A stretch of DNA of 43,846 bases from Akkermansiaceae bacterium (GCA_903906515.1 CAIVKO010000010.1:1-43846), one strand, 5' to 3'. Counted from the first letter of the stretch, positions 34,868-43,709 are shown. Notes: a model not told the origin generated them from the letters alone. A program made the numbers and translations.

Positions 34868-37564
34868 ATGTCCACCACCCTGCTCGCTTCCACCTCGGTA
34901 TTTGGTGATCCGCTTGTCGTTTTTGGCATTGGATTGCTGCTGATGATCCTGTTCTTCTGGTACTTCGCCACCGACATCGAACGCCGCAAGCGTAATGTCG
35001 GCACGATCCTCACCATCGGCGTCTGCGCACTTTGCCTTCTCGCCGCCACGCCACCCAAGGAACGTCTTAAGGGTGGTATCGACATTCTTGGTGGTTCGTC
35101 CTTCTCCCTGCACATTCAGCCCCGCGTTGACGAAAGCGGTAATGAAATGCCGATCACTCCGGCGCAGGTGGAGCAAGCCATCATCGTCATTGAAAAACGC
35201 CTCAACGGCATGGGCACCGCCGAGCCGATCATCGCGCGCCAGGGAACCAGTGGCATCCTCCTTCAAATGCCCGGCGTAGAACCCGAGGAATCGCAGAAAA
35301 TCCGCGACACACTGGAAAAAGTTGCCAAACTCGAACTCCGGAAAGTCAGCGAACGGAGCGAGGAGCCCGGTCCTAACGGCAAGACTCTGGCAGAACGGGT
35401 CTTGAACGAGGGTGAACTCGCCGTCGGAGAACGTGCATATCTCCTCAAGGGCAAGGACGGAGATGGCAACGAATACAAGCGCGCCATCCTTCTTAGCCGG
35501 CGCAGCGCCCTCGGCGGTTCGGACATCGCCAATGCTGTGCCTTCCCAACAACAGGGCGACGCCGTGGACATCACCCTCAACGGCGATGGCACCGATAAGA
35601 TGATCGCCCTCACCAAAAACATGCGCCCGGGCCAAGACCGCATCGCCATCGTGCTCGACGGCGAGGTCATCAGCGCCCCCGTGGTCAACCAGGTGCCGCT
35701 CGGCAAACACTTCATCATCGAAGGCCTGCGCGAATCCGGCGAAGTCCAGACCCTCGCCAACTCGCTGATGAACCCGCTGGAAAACGCGCTCGTCGTCGAT
35801 GAAATGCGCAACGTCTCGCCCACTCTCGGCGAAGCAGTGGTCAAGCAGGGCATGATCGCTGGCGGCCTCTCGCTGCTGATGACTTTCCTGTTCGTGTTCA
35901 TTTATTACCGTGTTTCAGGTTTCATTGCCAACATCGGGCTTGTCGTGAACACGATCATCCTGTTCGGCGTGATGGCGATGTTCGGTTTCACCTTCACCCT
36001 TCCCGGTATCGCCGGCATGGTGTTGACCATCGGTATGGCGGTGGACGCCAACGTGCTTATTTACGAACGCCTACGGGAGGAAATCGCGAGCGGAAAATCC
36101 CTCAAACACGCCATCGAAGCCTCCTATGATCGGGCGTTCTCCGCCATTTTCGACTCCCACGTGACGTCGCTCATCACTGCCGTGATCCTCTTCATCCTCG
36201 GCAGCGGCACGATCAAGGGTTTCGCCATCACTCTAACCATCGGCGTCACCGCCTCGCTATTCTCGGCCATCCTCGTCACCCGCGTGATTTTCCGCTGGGG
36301 GATCGACCTCGGCTGGTTCAAACAACTCACCTTCCTTAATCTCATCAAGGCGCACCGCTACGACTTCATGGGCAAACGCCACATCTGTATAGCGGTCGCC
36401 GCTGTGACGTTCCTCGCCTCCCTGGTCACCTTCGGCATCCGCCGCGAGCACGCACTGGGCATCGACTTCACCGGCGGCACACGCATCATGTTCCAACTCG
36501 GCAAGAACACCAAGGTGACTCCGGCGGATGTCGATAAGGTTTACGAATCGATCCGGCCCCAACTTTCCAAAGAAGCCTATCCCGGGTTTGAGTCCAATCC
36601 CACGTCGGGCACCCTGTTGACCATCCGTTGCGCGACCGATAATCCGAAAACAGGCGTCAAGGACGCATCCCTCATCAGCGCCAAACTGCGTGAAGCCATC
36701 CCCGAACTCAGCCAAAAAGAAACGCTGATCAAAGTCGAAGCCGGCACCGGTGACAACCTCACGGCGGCGGGTATCAAAAAGACTCTCAGCGAACTCAAAT
36801 TGACCGCAGACCCTAGAGTCGAAGAATCGAAGTCCAACATGATTTCCATCCGCTGTGCTCTGGACGACCCCGCCAAAAGCACCACCGACACCACCCAGGT
36901 CATCGAGAAATTGCAATCGACCTTTACCAAAAGCACCTTCACTCCGGAAGCCGGAGGTCATTACAAGATCGATGCCAGCCAGGAAGAAGTTTCCGCCCTC
37001 ATCGGCGGATCGTTCCTCACCCAGTCACTCATCGCCATCATCCTCGGATTCGTCGGCATCATGCTCTACATGACCGCCCGCTTCGAGTTCTCCTTCGCTC
37101 TCGGTGGATTCATCGCCATTTTCCATGACGTGGTCATCTGCGTCGGTATCGTGGTGATGTTGGGCGGGCAACTCTCGCTCATCCACATCGGTGCGGTGCT
37201 GACCATCGCCGGTTATTCCATCAGCGACACCATCGTCGTCTTCGACCGAATCCGGGAAATGTTGCTGATCCGCACCGATTCCGTGGAAAAGGTCATGAAT
37301 GATGCGATCAACGCCACCCTCTCCCGGACACTGCTAACCTCCGGAGCCACCCTGATCAGCGTGTTGATCCTCTCCATCCTCGGCGGCACCGACCTGCGTA
37401 GCTTTGGCTTCATCATCTTCATCGGCATCATCATCGGCACCTTCTCCTCGATCTTCATCGCATCGCCGGTGGCCCTCTGGTGGAGCAACCGCCGCGGTGG
37501 CAACATCCGCGAAGTGGTGCGTGCATCCGTGGCAAAAGAAGAAGCCCTCTCCGCCGCGCCATAA
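34868..37564 (+). CDS. secDF: Fused SecD-SecF protein translocase subunit
   Basis: This is an 898-residue inner-membrane protein with about 12-13 spans. It uses the proton gradient to pull proteins from the periplasmic side of SecYEG. The SecD half (to about residue 490) has the large periplasmic domain (PAQVEQAIIVIEKRLNGMG, VLDGEVISAPVVNQVPLG) and the span motif IGMAVDANVLIYERLREE. The SecF half has LGIDFTGGTRIMFQLG and the matching ISDTIVVFDRIRE motif with its conserved Asp. It has an extra N-terminal span before the SecD core (GIGLLLMILFFWYFATDI). It is the last gene of tgt-yajC-secDF. A paired palindrome separates it from the convergent EF-hand gene. Confidence 0.95.
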   Translation: MSTTLLASTSVFGDPLVVFGIGLLLMILFFWYFATDIERRKRNVGTILTIGVCALCLLAATPPKERLKGGIDILGGSSFSLHIQPRVDESGNEMPITPAQVEQAIIVIEKRLNGMGTAEPIIARQGTSGILLQMPGVEPEESQKIRDTLEKVAKLELRKVSERSEEPGPNGKTLAERVLNEGELAVGERAYLLKGKDGDGNEYKRAILLSRRSALGGSDIANAVPSQQQGDAVDITLNGDGTDKMIALTKNMRPGQDRIAIVLDGEVISAPVVNQVPLGKHFIIEGLRESGEVQTLANSLMNPLENALVVDEMRNVSPTLGEAVVKQGMIAGGLSLLMTFLFVFIYYRVSGFIANIGLVVNTIILFGVMAMFGFTFTLPGIAGMVLTIGMAVDANVLIYERLREEIASGKSLKHAIEASYDRAFSAIFDSHVTSLITAVILFILGSGTIKGFAITLTIGVTASLFSAILVTRVIFRWGIDLGWFKQLTFLNLIKAHRYDFMGKRHICIAVAAVTFLASLVTFGIRREHALGIDFTGGTRIMFQLGKNTKVTPADVDKVYESIRPQLSKEAYPGFESNPTSGTLLTIRCATDNPKTGVKDASLISAKLREAIPELSQKETLIKVEAGTGDNLTAAGIKKTLSELKLTADPRVEESKSNMISIRCALDDPAKSTTDTTQVIEKLQSTFTKSTFTPEAGGHYKIDASQEEVSALIGGSFLTQSLIAIILGFVGIMLYMTARFEFSFALGGFIAIFHDVVICVGIVVMLGGQLSLIHIGAVLTIAGYSISDTIVVFDRIREMLLIRTDSVEKVMNDAINATLSRTLLTSGATLISVLILSILGGTDLRSFGFIIFIGIIIGTFSSIFIASPVALWWSNRRGGNIREVVRASVAKEEALSAAP

Positions 37565-37591
37565 GCGCGGCTATAGACAGTGACAGCACCC

Positions 37592-37727
37592 TCCTGGGAA
37601 CGCTGAGCCCCAGCTCGGCGCGTTCTCTTTACCGATCATTCCAACCCAAACCGTCCAATTGGGAGGCTTGCTCGCCGATCATTGCTTTCTCATAGGCACG
37701 CCGAGCTGGGGCTCGGCGCTCCCGGGA
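37592..37727. repeat. REPIN-like inverted pair of palindromes
   Basis: Two 29-base units, 37592-37620 and 37699-37727, are reverse complements of each other with 26/29 identity. Each contains a hairpin, CGCCGAG-CTGGGG-CTCGGCG in the second unit. CCGATCATT occurs twice between them (37632-37640 and 37675-37683). The element fills most of the gap between two convergent genes (secDF and the EF-hand gene), the same setting as 1391-1503. Confidence 0.75.
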
Positions 37728-37753
37728 TGCTCCCGCCCCAGCCAATTCCACCC

Positions 37754-38620
37754 TTACTCGGCGAGAGGCGCTGCTGGAGGCACCGTGGGAGGCTCGGGCC
37801 GTTTGGGGCATTTTCCCTCTTCGCGGGGTTGGGTAGGAGTGAAATCCTCGGCAGAAATCTTTTGATCATGATTCCTGTCCATCTCCTTGAAGCGGACTTT
37901 TTGCGCGTCTTCGTTGAGATCCTTGACCATTGGGCCGACGCGGAATTCCTCGAATGAAAGTGCTCCGTCACCATCGTTGTCGAGTTGGCGGATGATATGC
38001 CGTTGCTCCATCTTCGGACCATCATGGAAACCATCACGCAGACCCTCGGATCTTCCACCGCCCGGGCGGCCCTGATGAGGACTCCCTTCATCGCGCTTGA
38101 ATGGATGTTCCGGCCTATCCTTGGGAGAGATCATGCCATCATGATCGGTGTCTAACCGGCGGAAAATTTCATCCTGTTTTTCAGCGGGCAACTTGCTGAA
38201 CAACCTGCCTGCCTTGAATTCCTCCATGCTGACACCACCGCTCTTGTCCACATCCAACTCCCACAGACGCGGCATCGTCGGACCTTGCCCGTTCTGCGGC
38301 TTGGGCATCCGCCCGAGTTCCTCGCGGCTCAGCTTGCCATCCTCATCTTTGTCGAGTCGTTTGAAAAGATTCTGACGCTTTTCCTCAGGCAGATTCCGCA
38401 GGCGCGGCAACCCGTCGAATTCCTCTTTGGAGATGAAGCCATCATGATTCAAATCGACAGCATCCATGAACGGACGAGGCATGTCATGTTTTCCCGCACC
38501 ATCACGGACTGGCGTCTCGGGAGATCCGGACGGAACTCGCTCCACATCCGCAGTCTGCGCCATGAGATACCCCGGTGCCAGGATGCCTGCGGCGATGAGG
38601 GAAAATGGAAATGTTTTCAT
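37754..38620 (-). CDS. Secreted protein with six EF-hand loops
   Basis: This is a 288-residue protein with a signal peptide (SLIAAGILAPGYLMA, cut before QTADV). Six EF-hand calcium loops are visible: residues 56-67 (DLNHDGFISKEE), 90-101 (DKDEDGKLSREE), 123-134 (DVDKSGGVSMEE), 157-168 (DTDHDGMISPKD), 214-225 (DNDGDGALSFEE) and 248-259 (DRNHDQKISAED). Spacing is 33-34 residues within the runs, with a Gly/Arg-rich insertion (170-205) before the fifth. It is probably a periplasmic or cell-surface calcium-binding protein. The C-terminus is Pro-rich. It is divergent from the MBL gene. Confidence 0.9.
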   Translation of the reverse strand: MKTFPFSLIAAGILAPGYLMAQTADVERVPSGSPETPVRDGAGKHDMPRPFMDAVDLNHDGFISKEEFDGLPRLRNLPEEKRQNLFKRLDKDEDGKLSREELGRMPKPQNGQGPTMPRLWELDVDKSGGVSMEEFKAGRLFSKLPAEKQDEIFRRLDTDHDGMISPKDRPEHPFKRDEGSPHQGRPGGGRSEGLRDGFHDGPKMEQRHIIRQLDNDGDGALSFEEFRVGPMVKDLNEDAQKVRFKEMDRNHDQKISAEDFTPTQPREEGKCPKRPEPPTVPPAAPLAE

Positions 38621-38736
38621 GAGAAGTCGCGATTACTGAAGACCGATTCACGGAAATATCGAGGGATAAACCCCCTCGACTCTAAAAAGTTGCAGATTTT
38701 CACCTACGGGGATTCCCTTGCCAAACGATGTTTTAG

Positions 38737-39699
38737 ATGCGAGGCATGTGGCGGATTTCTTATCCTACCCAGCCATTGAAGCCCGACTCTCCAACACCCA
38801 GGAAAAAAGCCTCCACACGTTACTCCGGGCTAATGCCGCAAAAAGGATGGCCAGCACGCAATCTGCGTTTCCTGAGGCATCGGATCATGCCCGGCATGTT
38901 CAAGCGCAGGGCGGGTAACGTTCTGGAACCGGTGCTCGCCCCGCCAGAGCAAGACAAGGTGCGCATCACCTGGATCGGCCACGCCTCGTTCTTTCTCCAA
39001 TTCGCTGGGCATTCGGTGATTGTGGACCCTAACTGGGCGAAGTGGCATGGCCCGGTGAAACGCCAGCGCAAACCCGGCCTCGACCTGCACGGCCTGCCGG
39101 AAGTGGATCTGGTGCTCGTCACCCACGCCCACTTCGACCACCTCCACAAACCAAGTCTGCGAATCCTCCAAGCTCGCGAAGGCATCGTGGTCCCACAAGG
39201 CAGCGCCTCATTGGTGAAGCGCCTCGGATTTTCCGCCACCCATGAAATGCGGGTCTGGGATGAGTTGAAATTCGACCTTCTGGAAATCATCCACACCCCG
39301 TCCCACCACTGGGGCGCACGCTTCCTGCACGACACCCACCGCGAATACGGCGGCTACATCGTACGTGCCGGCGGCAAAAGCGTATTTCACTGCGGAGACA
39401 GCGCCTACTTCGACGGCTTTGTGGAAATTGGCAAACGCTATGACGTCGATATCGCGCTCATGCCCATCGGTGCCTACGACGCTCCTAGCGGACGCGACGT
39501 CCACATGAACCCGGAGGAGGCCGTGCGCGCCTTCGCCGACCTCGGAGCAAAGCTGATGATCCCCATGCACTACGGCACATTTCCGTTAGGCAACGAACCG
39601 CACGATGAACCGGTCGAGCGCTTGCTGGCCGAAGCCGACCGCCTCGGCATCAGCGAACAAATCCTCATCCCCGAAGAAGGCGTCGGCATCGAATGGTGA
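38737..39699 (+). CDS. MBL-fold metal-dependent hydrolase, NAPE-PLD/UlaG-like
   Basis: This is a 320-residue protein. The MBL core is clear: ITWIGHASFFLQFAGHSVIVDP at the start of the fold, metal ligands in THAHFDHLHK, SHHWG, a CGDSAYFDGF loop and the late PMHYGTFPLG. Relatives include NAPE-PLD and RomA-like lactonases, often membrane-associated; the substrate here is unknown. The start is uncertain: the region 38718-38830 is open in two frames, and ATGs at 38746 or 38833 are alternatives. It lies 49 bases upstream of msrA. Confidence 0.88.
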   Translation: MRGMWRISYPTQPLKPDSPTPRKKASTRYSGLMPQKGWPARNLRFLRHRIMPGMFKRRAGNVLEPVLAPPEQDKVRITWIGHASFFLQFAGHSVIVDPNWAKWHGPVKRQRKPGLDLHGLPEVDLVLVTHAHFDHLHKPSLRILQAREGIVVPQGSASLVKRLGFSATHEMRVWDELKFDLLEIIHTPSHHWGARFLHDTHREYGGYIVRAGGKSVFHCGDSAYFDGFVEIGKRYDVDIALMPIGAYDAPSGRDVHMNPEEAVRAFADLGAKLMIPMHYGTFPLGNEPHDEPVERLLAEADRLGISEQILIPEEGVGIEW

Positions 39700-39748
39700 G
39701 CGCGTATTTATTTCGGGAACAAAATGCCATCCCTCATCTCTCACTCGC

Positions 39749-40372
39749 ATGCGACGCCTCATTCTTGCCATACTCATCGTCCTGCCGATGCTTGCATCCT
39801 GTGAACCTGCGAAAAAAACCATGACCCAAGAACCCGCGAAAACGCCTGAAATCCCCGCCGGAGCCGAAACCGCCACACTGGGAGCCGGGTGTTACTGGTG
39901 CATCGAAGCCGCCTACCGCCAACTCGACGGCGTCTATTCCGCAACCTCCGGGTTCATGGGGGGCATCGTGCTAAACCCGACTTACAAGGACGTTTGCGAT
40001 GGCGACACCGGCCATGCCGAGGTCGTGCAGGTGGTGTTCGATCCCAAAAAAATCTCCTATGAGAAAATCCTCAGTTGGTTCTGGAAACTCCACGATCCCA
40101 CCACCCTCAACCGCCAAGGGGCCGATGAGGGCACGCAATACCGGTCGGTAATCTTCTATCATTCCGAGGAGCAGAAAAAAGCCGCCACCACATCAAAAAC
40201 CGCCGCCTCAGCGGATTTCAAGGACCCGATCGTCACCGAGATCACCGAAGCCACCACCTTCTATCCGGCTCCGCAGGACCATCAGGACTACTACTTCCAG
40301 AATAAATCGAAGAACCCGTATTGCCGCATCGTCATCGAGCCAAAGCTCAAAAAGGTCGATCTCAAACATTGA
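39749..40372 (+). CDS. msrA: Peptide methionine-S-sulfoxide reductase, lipoprotein form
   Basis: This is a 207-residue protein. It reduces the S-epimer of methionine sulfoxide in proteins. The N-terminus is a textbook lipoprotein signal (LIVLPMLASC, Cys18 lipidated), so it acts in the periplasm, unlike the common cytosolic MsrA. The catalytic Cys48 is in GAGCYWCIEA, followed by GVYSATSGFMGG, TGHAEVVQVVFDP and WKLHDPTTLNRQGADEGTQYRS. No fused MsrB is present. The start at 39749 is clear, since the longer frame overlaps the MBL gene. Confidence 0.94.
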   Translation: MRRLILAILIVLPMLASCEPAKKTMTQEPAKTPEIPAGAETATLGAGCYWCIEAAYRQLDGVYSATSGFMGGIVLNPTYKDVCDGDTGHAEVVQVVFDPKKISYEKILSWFWKLHDPTTLNRQGADEGTQYRSVIFYHSEEQKKAATTSKTAASADFKDPIVTEITEATTFYPAPQDHQDYYFQNKSKNPYCRIVIEPKLKKVDLKH

Positions 40373-40447
40373 TGCCACCCGGAGGAGTGGAGAAATCCTC
40401 ATTTAATTGCCCTTTTCCTCCGGCGATTTCCTCTCTACGTTCGGCTC

Positions 40448-40732
40448 ATGCCCGACGCGCCTGAATCTGACCCCCGGTTCCATGAGTTTGTCATTCTGCA
40501 AGCCCAGAATGCCGGGCTTTTCCTCGGCCAGATCCCCAATCCCCTCACCGGCAGCAAATCCGTCAACCTCAGGGCCGCCAAATCCGTCATCGATTCCCTC
40601 GAAATGCTGACTTCCAAAACCCAGGGAAATCTCGCAGATTCCGAGTCTAAACTTCTCGCCATGGCCCTGAAAAATCTCAAACCGCTCTACCAATCCGCCC
40701 TGGACGCCGCCGATGAAAAAGACGAAGAATAA
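40448..40732 (+). CDS. DUF1844 domain protein
   Basis: This is a 94-residue cytosolic protein with the whole DUF1844 pattern: FHEFVILQAQNAGLFLGQIPN, then NLRAAKSVIDSLEMLTSKTQ and a C-terminal helix pair (ESKLLAMALKNLKPLYQSAL). The family is small, helical and of unknown function; it is widespread in this and related phyla, often near core genes. It is followed by kdsA after 56 bases. Confidence 0.9.
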   Translation: MPDAPESDPRFHEFVILQAQNAGLFLGQIPNPLTGSKSVNLRAAKSVIDSLEMLTSKTQGNLADSESKLLAMALKNLKPLYQSALDAADEKDEE

Positions 40733-40788
40733 GCCACTTCTCCCATCTCAGATTTTCAGCGTTTCAGTATTTTAGCATCTACCCCACC

Positions 40789-41607
40789 ATGTCCTTCGAT
40801 CCCTTCAACATCGGCAATGTTCCGGTAGGCGGCCCGACCCCGTTCTTCATCCTCGGCCCCTGCGCGCTCGAATCCGAGCCCTTTGCATGGGAAATGGCCC
40901 GCTCCCTCAAGGAAATCGCGGATCGCACCAGCATCCACTTCATTTTTAAAGCCTCGTTCGATAAGGCCAACCGCACATCCATCGGCTCATTCCGTGGCCC
41001 CGGCATCAAGGAAGGCTGCCGCATCCTCGGTGAAATCTCCAAGGAACTCGGTGTCCCCGTCACCACCGATATCCACACCGCCGAACAGGCCGACATCGCG
41101 GCGGAACACATCGACCTCCTGCAGATCCCCGCCTTCCTCTGCCGCCAGACCGACATGCTGGAAGCCGCCGCCAAAACCGGCCGCGCCGTGAATGTGAAAA
41201 AAGGCCAGTTCCTCGCACCCTGGGATACCGTCAACATCGCCGGAAAAATGCGTGCCTTCGGCTGCGAGCGCTTCCTCCTCACCGAGCGCGGCACCACCTT
41301 CGGTTATAACAACCTGGTCGCCGACATGCGCTCGCTCTACTGGATGCGCAAGGAAGGCCTGCCGGTCATCTTCGATGCCACCCACTCGGTGCAACGCCCC
41401 GGCGGACTCGGCGGCACCACCGGCGGCGATGGTGAACTGGCCCCCGTGCTCGCCCGTGCGGCAGTGGCCACCGGCGTGGATGGCGTTTTCATGGAAGTCC
41501 ACTCGGACCCCGCCAACGCTCTATCCGACGGACCTAACCAAATTCCGTTGGAGTTTATCGAGGATCTTCTTGTCAAGCTGATCGCCATCCATCACGCGTC
41601 ACACTGA
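40789..41607 (+). CDS. kdsA: 3-deoxy-8-phosphooctulonate synthase
   Basis: This is a 272-residue protein. It condenses phosphoenolpyruvate with arabinose 5-phosphate to give Kdo-8-phosphate for LPS core. Motifs: FFILGPCALESE, FIFKASFDKANRTSIGSFRGPG, VTTDIHTAEQADIAAEHIDLLQIPAFLCRQTDML, NVKKGQFLAPWD and VIFDATHSVQRPGG. It is cytosolic. It precedes the LptC/LptA-like gene, with 45 bases between its stop and the TTG used there, and is in the same frame. It shows that the organism makes Kdo-containing LPS. Confidence 0.96.
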   Translation: MSFDPFNIGNVPVGGPTPFFILGPCALESEPFAWEMARSLKEIADRTSIHFIFKASFDKANRTSIGSFRGPGIKEGCRILGEISKELGVPVTTDIHTAEQADIAAEHIDLLQIPAFLCRQTDMLEAAAKTGRAVNVKKGQFLAPWDTVNIAGKMRAFGCERFLLTERGTTFGYNNLVADMRSLYWMRKEGLPVIFDATHSVQRPGGLGGTTGGDGELAPVLARAAVATGVDGVFMEVHSDPANALSDGPNQIPLEFIEDLLVKLIAIHHASH

Positions 41608-41652
41608 AATTTTCAACCCCACTCTCCCCTGCGCGCACTTGTTCCGGTCCTG

Positions 41653-42852
41653 TTGATTCTCGCTCCCGCTCTCCACGCGGCACAGGATGGCGTGCCCGTG
41701 CCCAAGAAGAAACTCTCCGCCATTTCCCTGCTCCCGAACGGCAGCCAACTCCACGGCGTGATGTTTCCACGCTATGATGAGAACCAACTCCTCACGGGTG
41801 CGCTCAAGGCCAAGGCAATGACCCTGGTCGACGCGGAAACCGTCGCGGGCGATGGGGTGGTGATCGAGTTTTTCAATCCGGACGGCACCCGGCGCGGACG
41901 CGCGGATCTTGCCAAAGCGGTCTTCAATCAGGCCAAGGGCACGCTGAATGCCGATGAACCCGTATCCCTTCATGCCGATCGTATCAGCGCCAAGGGAAAT
42001 GGCCTGATCTATGCTTTCGAGGATGGCGAGGGATTTCTAACAGGACCCGTCACCACCTGGATGCAAGCCCCTACCGAAACCACCATGAATACATCCCCGC
42101 TCCGCTCCGCCGCCATCGCCGGCATGGCAATGCTCACCCCCGCACAAGCTGCCGAACCACCACAACCGGCCACGCCAAACACCGCGCTGGTCTCGGATTC
42201 CGCCAAAGCGTCCAGAGACGAACTGCGCGCGGATCTCGATGCCTCCGCCGCCGCCACTCTCTCAGCCAGGGAATTTCTCGAAAAAGCCGACATCGTTGCC
42301 AAGACGCCGGCGAATGCCGATGCGCCCACCCTTGAGGCCAAGCCGCTCGATATACAACCCGGACCCACCGACACCGTGATCACTTGCGACGGTGGCATGT
42401 ATTTCGATGCTGACACCGGCGTTTTCGTTTATCTGAAAAACATCAAGGTCACCGACCCCCGCTTCAATCTCACCGGAGCCAACAAGCTGGAAATCCACCT
42501 CAGTAAAAAGCCCGAGAAAAAGCCGGATAAACCGGATGATAAAAACACACCCGGCATGGGACTCGGCGCGAAATTCGGCGATGTCGAATCCATCACCGCC
42601 ACCGGCGCGGTCAAGATCGTCCAAAAGGAAGTCGAAGCCGGAAAACAACCGGTCCAAGCCAGTGGCGCACTCTTCACCTACCACCCCAAAACCGGCAACA
42701 TCACCCTGAGCGGCGGCTACCCATGGGTCATGCAAGGCGCCACCTTCATGCGCGCCAAGGAACCCAACCTCACCCTGAACATCGAAAAATCCGGCTCTTT
42801 CAGAACCGAAGGAAATTGGGAAATGGGCGGGCACCTCGACCAAAAACGCTGA
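41653..42852 (+). CDS. LptC/LptA-like periplasmic LPS-transport protein with internal second signal peptide
   Basis: This is 399 residues from TTG, but the signal peptide (RALVPVLLILAPALHA before AQDG) needs upstream codons back to a CTG at 41629, so the true start is probably non-canonical. The first half (about 1-145) is a single LptC-like beta-jellyroll (GVVIEFFNPDGTRRGRADLA, DEPVSLHADRISAKGNGLIY). At residue 145 a second signal-peptide-like segment begins (MNTSPLRSAAIAGMAML, ending PAQA-AEPP), then an LptA/OstA-like second half (TVITCDGGMYFDADTGVFVYL, VESITATGAVKIVQKEVEAGK). It may be a fusion, or two proteins with an in-frame internal start at 42085. LptB follows after 22 bases. Confidence 0.78.
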   Translation: MILAPALHAAQDGVPVPKKKLSAISLLPNGSQLHGVMFPRYDENQLLTGALKAKAMTLVDAETVAGDGVVIEFFNPDGTRRGRADLAKAVFNQAKGTLNADEPVSLHADRISAKGNGLIYAFEDGEGFLTGPVTTWMQAPTETTMNTSPLRSAAIAGMAMLTPAQAAEPPQPATPNTALVSDSAKASRDELRADLDASAAATLSAREFLEKADIVAKTPANADAPTLEAKPLDIQPGPTDTVITCDGGMYFDADTGVFVYLKNIKVTDPRFNLTGANKLEIHLSKKPEKKPDKPDDKNTPGMGLGAKFGDVESITATGAVKIVQKEVEAGKQPVQASGALFTYHPKTGNITLSGGYPWVMQGATFMRAKEPNLTLNIEKSGSFRTEGNWEMGGHLDQKR

Positions 42853-42874
42853 TCCAACCCACAATATCCACCCC

Positions 42875-43639
42875 ATGCACGACCCAGGATCCACCTGCGA
42901 CCACACCGAGAGCGCCGTCCTCTTCGCCAACGGCTTGCGCAAAACCTACAGCGGCAGAGCCGTGGTGGACGGCGTCTCTATCACCGTGCAACCCAGAGAG
43001 ATCGTCGGGCTGTTAGGACCTAACGGAGCTGGCAAGACCACCTCGTTCTACATGATCGCCGGACTCATCCCCGCTGACGCGGGATCGGTGTGTTTCAAGG
43101 GACATGATATCTCCCACATGCCCATGCACCGCCGCGCCCGCCTCGGACTCGGTTACCTGCCCCAGGAGGAATCCGTTTTCCGCAAACTCTCGGTGATCGA
43201 CAACCTGCTCGCCATCCTCGAAACCCGACCGAACCTCAGCCGCTCCGACCGCCACGACCGGGCCCACGACCTGATGGACCGCTTCGGCATCACCCGCCTC
43301 GCCAAGTCACTCGCCATCACCCTCTCCGGCGGCGAAAAACGCCGCCTCGCCATCGCCCGCTCGCTCTGCTCGGACCCCAAGCTGCTCATGCTCGACGAAC
43401 CCTTCGCCGGCATCGACCCCATCGCCGTCGAGGACATCCAGCGCATCGTGCGCGAACTCCGCGACCGTGACGGCTTGGCCATCCTCATCACCGACCACTC
43501 GGTCCGAGAAACCCTCACCATCACCGACCGCGCCTTCCTCATCCACGACGGCCGCGTCATCCTCGAAGGTGCCTCCGAAGAGCTCGTCAACGATCCCATC
43601 GCCCGTAAACACTACCTCGGCGACGATTTCAGAATGTGA
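42875..43639 (+). CDS. lptB: LPS export ABC transporter ATP-binding protein
   Basis: This is a 254-residue ABC ATPase of the LptB group. Walker A GPNGAGKTT (48-56), Q-loop region LGLGYLPQEESVFRKLSV, the signature LSGGEKRR, Walker B LLMLDEPFAGIDPIA and the switch His in ITDHSVRETL. It drives LPS extraction from the inner membrane with LptFG and LptC. The C-terminal tail (ARKHYLGDDF) is the one typical of LptB. The gene ends the kdsA-lptC/A-lptB group. Confidence 0.95.
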   Translation: MHDPGSTCDHTESAVLFANGLRKTYSGRAVVDGVSITVQPREIVGLLGPNGAGKTTSFYMIAGLIPADAGSVCFKGHDISHMPMHRRARLGLGYLPQEESVFRKLSVIDNLLAILETRPNLSRSDRHDRAHDLMDRFGITRLAKSLAITLSGGEKRRLAIARSLCSDPKLLMLDEPFAGIDPIAVEDIQRIVRELRDRDGLAILITDHSVRETLTITDRAFLIHDGRVILEGASEELVNDPIARKHYLGDDFRM

Positions 43640-43658
43640 GGATCCCATGTGCATGTGG

Positions 43659-43709
43659 CTGGAGCGTCTCGCTCCAGACCGTCCACGGAGCATCTTGCTC
43701 CGTGTCTGG
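43659..43709. repeat. Double TCT-loop palindrome downstream of lptB
   Basis: First hairpin CTGGAGCG-TCT-CGCTCCAG (43659-43677), second CACGGAGCA-TCT-TGCTCCGTG (43684-43704). The first shares its 15-base core with 11467-11481. CCAGAC (43674-43679) and GTCTGG (43704-43709) pair as well, so the two can also fold as one larger structure. A T-run follows at 43717-43723, which could add a terminator role for lptB. Confidence 0.7.

Noticed and set aside
38718-38918. Open frame at the start of the MBL gene with protein-like composition.
   Set aside because: It overlaps the MBL N-terminus out of frame and ends without any recognisable domain; the MBL frame continues into a clear metallo-hydrolase core.
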